In this document: piece after piece, positions 57,268 through 64,000 of the stretch
How positions within the stretch are numbered: the first letter of the stretch is position 1
How the letters are laid out: each line of letters opens with the position of its first letter
Assembly (NCBI RefSeq): GCF_008180865.1
Contig: NZ_VTEX01000001.1
Coordinates: 1,015,808 to 1,079,807 of the forward strand
Length of the DNA stretch: 64,000 bases
Origin: Rossellomorea aquimaris
Lineage (GTDB): Bacteria > Bacillota > Bacilli > Bacillales > Bacillaceae_B
Reading direction: 5' to 3'
Position numbers and translations under genes: made by a program
Notes under the pieces: generated by a model
The model's database searches: none
The model's input: the letters and a program-made list of their open reading frames with translations, nothing else
What the model was told of the DNA's origin: nothing

Positions 57268-57534
57268 AAGGCTTACTATTACATTGTTCTCTAAATTAAA
57301 AATACCAAACAAGCGGAAATATTCCAGTCTGTATTGATGTTTAGTATACATCCATGGTTCTTTCTTCTCGGCTATTTCTTCTCATTCTCAAACAAATGAA
57401 CATCTGCTCCCTCCTTATCTGATCAAAACACATAGAAATTAGGACTTCTGCCCAAGCACAGTGGACAAAGTTGCATAGTATAGAGTAAGTCGGGGTCTAC
57501 CTTGACAATTTTATAGAAGATAGGGGGATTTATT

Positions 57535-57852
57535 ATGTGGTTCCCATTTTTCAATCAGTGTGATAGAAACAGAAGAGATGATTTTCCTTGTTGTCGTTTT
57601 TGGGACAACTTAATGTTCATCCACTGTTCATGCGATGATGACTATGACGTTTGCGACATGCCAAGAAGAAGAGAATTCGAAGAACAAGAAGTGAAATGTT
57701 TTAAAATTAAGGACAAGCATGACTGTAAATGTCATAAAAAAGATCACCATCATCGTGATTGCGGATGTAAAAAGCATGGACACCCTTGTGGATGCCATAA
57801 GAAGGATCATCAACATAAATGTCATTGTCCTAAATGCAAACGCAATTTCTAA
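57535..57852 (+). CDS. Cysteine- and histidine-rich protein, unrecognised
   Basis: This 105-residue protein has an aromatic N-terminus (MWFPFFNQCDRNRRDDFPCC) and a C-terminal half built of Cys/His/Lys units such as CKCHKKDHHH, CGCKKHGHPCGC and HKKDHQHKCHC. With about 18 Cys and about 14 His it could bind several metal ions or cross-link in a spore coat. No signal peptide is seen. ATAGGGGGATT precedes the ATG, and a perfect terminator follows. I know no exact family. Confidence 0.72.
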   Translation: MWFPFFNQCDRNRRDDFPCCRFWDNLMFIHCSCDDDYDVCDMPRRREFEEQEVKCFKIKDKHDCKCHKKDHHHRDCGCKKHGHPCGCHKKDHQHKCHCPKCKRNF

Positions 57853-57908
57853 GTAAAAAACCTATACCACTGATAGTTTTATCTGATAAAGAGGTTATAT
57901 ACTCTCTA

Positions 57909-57941
57909 TGAGCACGGGGGTCCCCGTGCTCAATTTTTTTC
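57909..57941 (+). terminator. Terminator of the Cys/His-rich gene
   Basis: TGAGCACGGGG and CCCCGTGCTCA form a perfect 11-bp stem with a 2-base loop, followed by a T run. Confidence 0.9.
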
Positions 57942-58089
57942 GTATAATTAAATATATTTTTAAGTTAACGCTTTTTAAAATCTTTGTTTTTCTCTGGTTT
58001 ACGGGCATTTTCGCACCAACTTGCTTAATTCCACCAAAAAGAACAAGCGTTCGATTCGTGGTATCTGTTTTGAAAATCGACTAAATTCA

Positions 58090-59199
58090 TTAAAAGTGAA
58101 AAACTTTACTATACATTGTCAACGCTTCGATCTGCTCCAAGTCCGGCTCGTATCCAATACCTGGCGCTTCAGGTACAACTATATATCCATCTTTCATTTC
58201 CACCTCAGGTTGAATGATATCCCGCTTCCAGTAATGAGAAGATGGTGCCGTATCCCCAGGCAGGGTGAAATTCCCCAATGACGTGATGGCAATGTTGTGA
58301 GTCCTTCCTATCCCTGATTCAAGCATCCCCCCGCACCACATAGGTATATTGTGCTCCACACATAAATCATGGATTTTCTTTGATTCCGTGAGACCTCCGA
58401 CACGTCCGATTTTCAAATTAATGATCTTACAGCTTCCGAGTTCAATTGCTTTTCTCGCATCCTCAAAACTATGAATACTCTCATCTAAACAGATTGGCGT
58501 TTTAAGTTGAGACTGCAACTTTGCATGATCAATGATATCATCATGATCCAAAGGTTGTTCAATCATCATTAAATCGAATTCATCCAGAGCTTTGAGGGTT
58601 TCGATGTCATTTAGAGAATAAGCGCAGTTTGCATCGGCCATGAGTGGAATTTCAGGAAATTCCTGTCGAATCGATCTGATGATCCCGGTATCCCATCCTG
58701 GTTGAATTTTCACCTTGATCCGCTTATAGCCTTCTTTTAAATAATCTTCAATTTGTTTTAACATAAGTGTCTCGGATTGCTGAATGCCTACACTTACTCC
58801 TACTTCGATTCTGTCTTTGGTCCCCCCTAGTGCTTTTGCTAACGGGAGGTTGTTTTCCTTTGCATATAGGTCCCAAACTGCAGCTTCAATGGCCGCTTTT
58901 GCATTATTATTGCCTCTGATTTTCTTAAATTTGCCGGTCACCTCATCAGGATGTTGGACCGCTTCCTCCTTAAGAAGAGGGATCAAGTGGTCGCTCATCA
59001 TATGCCAGTTGGTTTCCACCGTTTCTTCGTTATAGATCGGCTGTGTGATCGCGACCGACTCCCCCCATCCTGATATCCCTGAAGCTGATTTCACTTCAAC
59101 GAGAATAATCGTTTTATCCGTTTCCGTCCCTACACTCGTCGTAAAAGGATGCAATAAATCCATCTTGATCTGTCTAAGAATGATTCGTTTAATTTCCAT
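58090..59199 (-). CDS. N-succinylamino acid racemase / o-succinylbenzoate synthase, enolase superfamily
   Basis: The 369-residue MenC/NSAR-family enzyme has the metal ligands Asp189 (MADAN), Glu214 (MIEQPL) and Asp239 (CLDES), and the acid/base lysines K164 (RIKVKIQPG) and K263 (NLKIGRVGG). These positions match characterised NSARs. No other men gene is present; instead a GNAT and an M20 amidohydrolase sit upstream in the same operon. This fits the pathway that N-succinylates D-amino acids, racemises them and releases L-amino acids. ATG 59199 overlaps the GNAT end by 11 bases; the open frame to 59250 is not used. Confidence 0.88.
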   Translation of the reverse strand: MEIKRIILRQIKMDLLHPFTTSVGTETDKTIILVEVKSASGISGWGESVAITQPIYNEETVETNWHMMSDHLIPLLKEEAVQHPDEVTGKFKKIRGNNNAKAAIEAAVWDLYAKENNLPLAKALGGTKDRIEVGVSVGIQQSETLMLKQIEDYLKEGYKRIKVKIQPGWDTGIIRSIRQEFPEIPLMADANCAYSLNDIETLKALDEFDLMMIEQPLDHDDIIDHAKLQSQLKTPICLDESIHSFEDARKAIELGSCKIINLKIGRVGGLTESKKIHDLCVEHNIPMWCGGMLESGIGRTHNIAITSLGNFTLPGDTAPSSHYWKRDIIQPEVEMKDGYIVVPEAPGIGYEPDLEQIEALTMYSKVFHF

Positions 59200-60010
59200 T
59201 ATCATGATCACCTTTCTCCATGAGGTATAGGTATTGTCCGGGGTGTTCATTATCTTTGACTAGGTCTGTCACAATCCAGCCATGATTTAAGTAATGAGAA
59301 AAGACATCTCTTGTTTTTTTCCGCCAATCGATAGCAAGTGAAAGATTTTCCCTTTTGATCTCCTGAAAATGTCCCGGAACCGAAACGGAAATGTGATTTT
59401 GGCTTATGGTTAAATCCACCTTATCTACAAGCCACCCATGTTCACATTCTTTTAAATCAATAGCAGAATGAAGGTCATTCCCTGTCACACTATTACTCTT
59501 CGATTGACTTATCCACCATTCTACAAGAAACCGGTCCGTCGCTATTCCTGCATTTAATTGATCGGACATTTCTCCATATATATTGGGGATATACTTACGC
59601 ACAACAGCACCTAGTTTATGTAAGTTCAGGTTACCGTTCACAGTTTCCAACGGATCATACGTCCAGGTGATGACATCATATCCCATCTCACCGGCTGTAT
59701 TTTTTTGTGCTCGTTTCAACTTTTCTCCAATCCCAAATCTCCTGAAATCGGGATGTATCCCTAAACTATGGGATACAAGATACACCTTTTTCCCATCAAA
59801 ACCGGGAAAACTATATTGAAAGCCGATAAGCTTCTCCTGATAATAGGCTCCAAGAATAAACCCGCCGTTCTTCACCACAGCTACACTCTGATTAACCGGT
59901 ATAGAATCTTCAAAACTCCACACAAGTGACTCCAATTTTCTGACATCCTCTAAATCCTCTACATTGTGTAGCATCCGGATCTTCAATGATGATTGTTCTT
60001 CATGTTTCAC
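59189..60010 (-). CDS. GNAT acyltransferase, probable D-amino acid N-succinyltransferase
   Basis: The 273-residue protein has a GNAT core with [23 protein letters not shown] (acyl-CoA loop RRFGIG, about residues 80-102), followed by [23 protein letters not shown]. That sequence is characteristic of the large GNATs encoded beside NSAR genes. GTG 60010 follows GAGGAGG. The C-terminal third (residues 180-273) is not GNAT core. The N-succinyltransferase role is inferred from the neighbours; the acyl donor would be succinyl-CoA. Confidence 0.78.
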   Translation of the reverse strand: MKHEEQSSLKIRMLHNVEDLEDVRKLESLVWSFEDSIPVNQSVAVVKNGGFILGAYYQEKLIGFQYSFPGFDGKKVYLVSHSLGIHPDFRRFGIGEKLKRAQKNTAGEMGYDVITWTYDPLETVNGNLNLHKLGAVVRKYIPNIYGEMSDQLNAGIATDRFLVEWWISQSKSNSVTGNDLHSAIDLKECEHGWLVDKVDLTISQNHISVSVPGHFQEIKRENLSLAIDWRKKTRDVFSHYLNHGWIVTDLVKDNEHPGQYLYLMEKGDHDNGN

Positions 60011-60023
60011 GATCTCTACCTCC

Positions 60024-61151
60024 TCATATCCAGTCGTGCCGATCCGCTACTAATAACATCTCTATTAATATCTTTGTTCCATAAACCAGAGATTCTTGAT
60101 TAAATTCCATTGAAGGATGATGCAATCCTGGTGAGAGACCACATCCAAGCCCAATCATAGTAGAAGATAAACCAGGATGATTGAGCGAATAAAAATGAAA
60201 GTCTTCTGCACCAGGAGAGATACATGCCGATGCCACATTGTCCTCTCCAAGAACCGAACGAATGGCTTCACGAGACAGCTCGATTGCCCGTGGATCCCTT
60301 ACAGCCGCTGGTAGATATTCTTCCACTTGATAGGTGATGCCGGTATCCGTTTCTTGTTGTATACCTGAAATCACCTGTTCTGCCTTTTCCAATAATGCTG
60401 TCATGGTGTCATTCGATTCAGCTCTTAAATCGAAGGTGAAATGTGCATTTTCCGGAATGGAGTTGGATGATTCACCTCCGTGCAGCTCCGTGATCTTAAT
60501 GGAATAATGATTGTTGACATTCAACCTGATCCGTTTGACCGCTTGAATTAATAAAGAGGCTGCCTCCAGGGGGTTATTCCCGTGTTCCGGCCTTGCTGCA
60601 TGTGCAGGTATTCCTTTAATCGTTCCCTTAAGCGTAGCAGTAGAGCTATGAACGATGACGGGAGCAGCTATTCCATAAGGGACCTCCATTTCAGGTCGAA
60701 GATGAATCCCTCCAAGAAACTTAACATTATAGAGAACATTCTCTTCTATCATTTTCAGAGCCCCTGCTGCCTTTTCTTCAGCGGGTTGAAAGATAAAGCG
60801 AACCGTATGATTCAGTTTTTTTTCCGCAAGAGCAAGAGCAAGAGCTGTATACAAAACCATTGTACTATGGGCATCATGACCACAAGAATGATTCGGTTTA
60901 ACCACCCCATCCACTTCTTGAAGCAATGCATCCATATCGGCACGAAGAGCAATTACCTCTGACTGCTCACCCTTTAATTCTGCAATAAATCCGTAGTGCC
61001 CTTCGTATGTTTTAACAGAAAAACCAGCCTCTGAAAGTTTAGTTTTTAAATAGCTGGATGTCTTTTCTTCCATCCAGCTCGGTTCAGCCAGCTGATGCAG
61101 CTCCTGATAGGTTTTTAGAATCTCATCATGATGTTCATCTACAAATTTCAT
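60024..61151 (-). CDS. M20 family amidohydrolase, probable N-acyl/N-succinyl-L-amino acid deacylase
   Basis: The 375-residue metallohydrolase has ALRADMDALLQEV (about residues 68-80), SCGHDAHSTMVLY (metal ligands, about 89-101), FQPAEEKAAGALKMIE and a dimerisation domain in the middle (KGIPAHAARPEHGNNPLEAASLLI). The C-terminal GAEDFHFY ligand segment is intact. In the NSAR pathway such an enzyme removes succinate from the L-isomer, making conversion irreversible. ATG 61151 follows GGAGGAAG; the frame extends to 61217 inside the previous gene. Confidence 0.87.
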   Translation of the reverse strand: MKFVDEHHDEILKTYQELHQLAEPSWMEEKTSSYLKTKLSEAGFSVKTYEGHYGFIAELKGEQSEVIALRADMDALLQEVDGVVKPNHSCGHDAHSTMVLYTALALALAEKKLNHTVRFIFQPAEEKAAGALKMIEENVLYNVKFLGGIHLRPEMEVPYGIAAPVIVHSSTATLKGTIKGIPAHAARPEHGNNPLEAASLLIQAVKRIRLNVNNHYSIKITELHGGESSNSIPENAHFTFDLRAESNDTMTALLEKAEQVISGIQQETDTGITYQVEEYLPAAVRDPRAIELSREAIRSVLGEDNVASACISPGAEDFHFYSLNHPGLSSTMIGLGCGLSPGLHHPSMEFNQESLVYGTKILIEMLLVADRHDWI

Positions 61152-61168
61152 TGTGTTTCTTCCTCCTA

Positions 61169-62540
61169 TCAAAAAATCATATGTGCAATCACTACGACAA
61201 TTGGTAGAGTAATACATGTCCGGATTAGAAAGATCAAAATCAAATCTACGATACTGACAGGCAGCTTCGAACCGAGAAGCAATCCACCCATTTCAGACAT
61301 ATAGATTAATTGTGTAACAGATACACATGCAATGACAAAACGGGTAAGTTCACTTTCAATTCCACTACCGATAACAGCAGGAAGGAACATATCGGCGAAT
61401 CCGACGACCATGGTCTGGGCCGCTTCACTTGCTTCAGGAACTTGCATGATGGTAAGGATTGGTTCGAAAGGTTTCCCAAGATAGGTGAAAAAAGGTGTAT
61501 ACTCTGCTATCACTAATGCTACTGTGCCTATCGCCATAACGATCGGTAAGACACCAAGCCACATATCCAATACGTTCTGAACGCCTTCTTTCACGACAGA
61601 AACAGGTCCATTATTTTTTTTAGCCTTCGATACAGCTTGGTGAAAGCCCCATTTAACAACGGAGAAATCAGATGGAATCCCTGTTTCGTTCTTTAACTCA
61701 GTTCTTTCATAACCAGTATTCGGTTTTCTTGATAATGGTGGTATCCGTGGCATGATTAATGCAGCTACAAGACCGGCAAAGATAATCGTTGCGTAATAGT
61801 GAAGGAAATATTGCTCTAAGTTCAAGTAAGAAATGACCACAATCGTAAACGTAATGGAAACAACCGAGAAAGTAGTGGCAATCACAGCCGCTTCCCGTTT
61901 GGTGTAATACCCTTCTTCATATTGCTTAGTCGTCAGAAGAACACCTATTGTGCCGTCTCCTACCCATGACGCCAGGCAGTCGAGTGAAGAACGGCCCGGT
62001 AAAGTGAAAACTGGTCTCATCACTTTCAGCAATAAGGCACCAAAGAACTCTAATAATCCGAAGTTAAGAAGGAGCGGAAGGAGTAAACCAGCCAGTAGAA
62101 AATAGAATAGGAATCAGATCATAGATTAAGAGTCCACCCGTATTTTCTGAGAAAACCATCCCTGGTCCTAATTGATAAATCGTCATCACGGCAAACACTG
62201 TTCCAAGGACACGTGCAACAAGCCAAAACGGACTAATGATTAAAAGAGTGCTCAAATATCGACTTTTTGTAATAAGGGCTGGTTTGATCGTTATCGCTAT
62301 GAGTGACCCTATGACAGAGAGCGCCATAATCATTACTGTCATAGCAGGGATAACTTCACCTAAATGCACATTAATTTGTCCGGCTAAATAAGCGACGGGA
62401 ATCGTTATGCCAGTTTCTGTTGTAATCGGTACAATAAATAATAGGATTCCAATCAATGATGGGACCAGGAATTTCCATATGTCAATGGTAGTAAATGCTT
62501 TCGCTTCTATTTTTTCATTCGTTTGTGAGACCCCGTTCAT
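61169..62540 (-). pseudogene. YjiH-type nucleoside-recognition membrane protein, frameshifted
   Basis: The 5' part (62540 down to 62064) encodes the start of a YjiH/YjiG-type transporter (VPSLIGILLFIVPITTETG, LITKSRYLSTLL). The second part, open from about 62110 down to 61169, continues it (LLLNFGLLEFFGALLLKVMRP, then SSLDCLASWVGDGTIGVLLTTKQY and the MQVPEASEAAQTMV segment). They overlap in different frames around 62090-62110, so translation breaks after IPILFS. A lost ATTTT unit, giving CTATTTTC, would explain it. The product was probably an exporter or importer for the operon's substrate. A sequencing error or programmed shift is not excluded. Confidence 0.85.
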
Positions 62541-62560
62541 ACACTCTCCACCCCTCTGTT

Positions 62561-63418
62561 TTATTCAATAAATAACCCCTGATTTGTATATAATTGCTCT
62601 AGCTTCCTTTGCCGAATACTTATATTGTCTTGATCTCGATGTTGAAGACCTATTAAAATGATTTCAACTAAACTAACGACAGATGCAATTGAATGATGTC
62701 CTGAATTCATCCCTTCTTCGGTTGTGAGTGTAAGGTCAGAAATCTGTCCGATTGGTGATAATTGTCTATTGGTGATCGCAATGACATAAGAACCTCGTTT
62801 TTTTGCCTCCTCCACAAGCTCAATGGAATCTGTGCGGAAACGGGGAAACGAAAACATAACCACAGTGGAACGTTGATCCAAATCACATATATCTTCAGGT
62901 GAAAATCCTGCTGGACTAGAGAGGAATACATTTGCCCTGTATTGTTTTAACGTATAATACATCCAATACGCCGCTCCATAAGAACTCCCAAATCCACCAA
63001 TATAAACTCGCTCTGATTGTATTAAGCGATCAATGGTTTTCCAAATTTCTTTCACGTCTAATTGACTCATTAGCTGCTCCAGGACGGATTTTTCTTTCTC
63101 AATGACCTTACTGAATACACTCTCCTCACCACCATCTGTAGAGGATGAAGGAATTGATTCATTTCCATTAACCTTCTTCTTCTCTAACCAATCCCTTCGC
63201 ACCACTTCCTGCATTTCAGAATATCCTTTAAAGCCTAACGCATAGCCTAATCGGATCACAGTTGTTTCACTTACACCAACTTTCCTCCCCATCTGAAAAG
63301 CCGTGAGTATCGCTGCTTCACCTTGATGTTGAAGAATCAACTCAGCCACTTTTTTTTGTCCGGCAGATAAGGAAGTATAGTTTTCTTTAATGATTCGTGC
63401 AATCGATTTTTGAACCAT
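62561..63418 (-). CDS. MurR/RpiR family transcriptional regulator
   Basis: The 285-residue regulator has an N-terminal helix-turn-helix of the RpiR type (AAILTAFQMGRKVGVSETTVIRLGYALGFKGYSEMQ, about residues 34-69) and a C-terminal SIS sugar-isomerase domain (RVYIGGFGSSYGAAYWMYYTL, about 136-156, then SFPRFRTDSIELVEEAKKRGSYVIAITN). SIS domains usually bind phosphosugars, but here the operon suggests an acylated amino acid or peptide-derived ligand. It is the first gene of the minus-strand operon and probably controls it. GAGAGGAG precedes ATG 63418. Confidence 0.9.
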   Translation of the reverse strand: MVQKSIARIIKENYTSLSAGQKKVAELILQHQGEAAILTAFQMGRKVGVSETTVIRLGYALGFKGYSEMQEVVRRDWLEKKKVNGNESIPSSSTDGGEESVFSKVIEKEKSVLEQLMSQLDVKEIWKTIDRLIQSERVYIGGFGSSYGAAYWMYYTLKQYRANVFLSSPAGFSPEDICDLDQRSTVVMFSFPRFRTDSIELVEEAKKRGSYVIAITNRQLSPIGQISDLTLTTEEGMNSGHHSIASVVSLVEIILIGLQHRDQDNISIRQRKLEQLYTNQGLFIE

Positions 63419-63577
63419 GACTTCTCCTCTCTATTCATTGAAGGAAATCCTTCTTTTTTTTAGTATAGTGTATTATATACTTCATATTCAATGAGAAATT
63501 TTATAATTCTGATATTTCCAAGTAGAAAGAATGCAGTCGAAGCGAAATGCTTCCTTTTAAAAAGACTTCACAACCTG

Positions 63578-63614
63578 AAAATGGCGCCCGATATAAAATA
63601 TCAGACGCCATTTT
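63578..63614 (-). terminator. Terminator after the repeat-protein gene
   Basis: AAAATGGCG and CGCCATTTT arms with an inner GATAT/ATATC pairing, between the repeat-protein gene and rpiR on the minus strand. Confidence 0.75.
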
Positions 63615-63649
63615 ATGGAAAACTATTGAATGATCTCTTGTTTTTAAAC

Positions 63650-64000
63650 TTAGTTACTTTCTTGAGATCCTTTATATTGTTTTGGTTTCTTGATAGGTTC
63701 CTTTGTTGGTTCTTTCACTGGTTCTTTGCTTGGTTCCTTTGCTGGTTCTTTACTTGGTTCCTTTGCTGGTTCCTTTGCTGGTTCTTTACTTGGTTCTTTA
63801 CTTGGTTCTTCGATTTTTACTGGACCTTCTTTTTCAGGTTTTTGTTCTTCTCCCATGTCTTCTTCTTTTTCTTGACCTTCACCTGCTCCTTGGCCTTCAC
63901 CTGCTCCTTGGCCTTCGCCTGCACCTTGACCTTCACCTGCTCCTTGGCCTTCGCCTGCACCTTGACCTTCACCTGCTCCTTGGCCTTCGCCTGCTCCTTG
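63650..64000 (-). CDS. Low-complexity repeat protein (GQGAGE and KEPxKEP repeats), partial at right edge
   Basis: The frame is open from the right edge to TAA 63650, giving 116 residues with no start in the window; an internal ATG at 63856 is not a convincing start. The first part is a hexapeptide repeat GQGAGE encoded by 18-bp units (from 64000 to about 63890). It is followed by a charged hinge (EKEEDMGEEQKPEKEG) and then EPSKEPAKEP-type repeats to residue 105. Such tails occur in cell-wall-spanning or spore-surface proteins. The function depends on the missing N-terminal part. Confidence 0.7.
   Translation of the reverse strand, partial: QGAGEGQGAGEGQGAGEGQGAGEGQGAGEGQGAGEGQGAGEGQEKEEDMGEEQKPEKEGPVKIEEPSKEPSKEPAKEPAKEPSKEPAKEPSKEPVKEPTKEPIKKPKQYKGSQESN

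Noticed and set aside
63690..63875. Plus-strand open frame rich in GSFVGSF-like residues
   Set aside because: It is the complement of the KEPxKEP repeat coding region and has no ribosome site.

Overview
The window is chromosomal DNA from a low-to-moderate GC, endospore-forming member of the Bacillaceae, close to Bacillus/Rossellomorea. The genus is a guess; the family is firm. Support comes from spore genes (sspO, sspP, sspN, tlp, cotM, a YjcZ-type peptide), AGGAGG-type ribosome sites, frequent GTG/TTG starts, and gene order that follows the Bacillus subtilis block cotM-sspP-sspO-citB-yneN-sspN-tlp-yneP-yneQ-yneR-plsY-yneT-parE-parC-alsT.

Layout. 1-4.9 kb: the end of a serine hydrolase, a CBO0543-type membrane protein, two GNAT acetyltransferases, a HIT hydrolase, an M29 aminopeptidase and a VOC protein. 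4.9-9.9 kb: the glycerol regulon glpP-glpF-glpK-glpD, with leader terminators before glpF and glpD that share an 11-base element, and a cre site over the glpF -35 box. 9.9-22 kb: small metabolic and envelope genes, including SDR, NUDIX, DUF4064, pepQ, topB, a PfpI/DJ-1 protein, lrgAB, map and hemAT. A 31-residue holin-like toxin on the minus strand at 13.0-13.2 kb is easily missed. 22-30 kb: two paralogous 3D-domain cell-wall proteins with matching WalR-like promoters, a BCCT betaine carrier, a YjcZ peptide, a lytic transglycosylase and an SF1 helicase.

30.2-33.7 kb: a selenocysteine locus. selD and a SelW-like Rdx gene both contain an in-frame UGA followed by a compact hairpin of bacterial SECIS type, and selA lies nearby. 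This locus is spliced into the conserved cotM-sspP neighbourhood; selB and selC are not in the window. 33.7-54.4 kb: the conserved spore/citB/plsY/parEC block, interrupted by an NCS2 permease and a three-gene OpuC/EgtUV-like ABC importer. parE has a near-consensus LexA box and alsT has two long inverted repeats upstream.

54.4-58 kb: a secreted Ca-loop protein, a staygreen-family protein, about 850 bp of AT-rich DNA without genes, a YkuK-family protein and a Cys/His-rich protein. 58-63.4 kb (minus strand): an operon with an RpiR regulator, a frameshifted YjiH-type membrane gene, an M20 amidohydrolase, a GNAT and an N-succinylamino-acid racemase-type enolase. This matches the gene set of the D- to L-amino-acid conversion pathway. 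The window ends inside a low-complexity protein made of GQGAGE and KEPxKEP repeats.

A 10-mer, GGGACGGACC (either strand), occurs eleven times across coding and non-coding DNA and builds a 45-bp tandem repeat after yneN.
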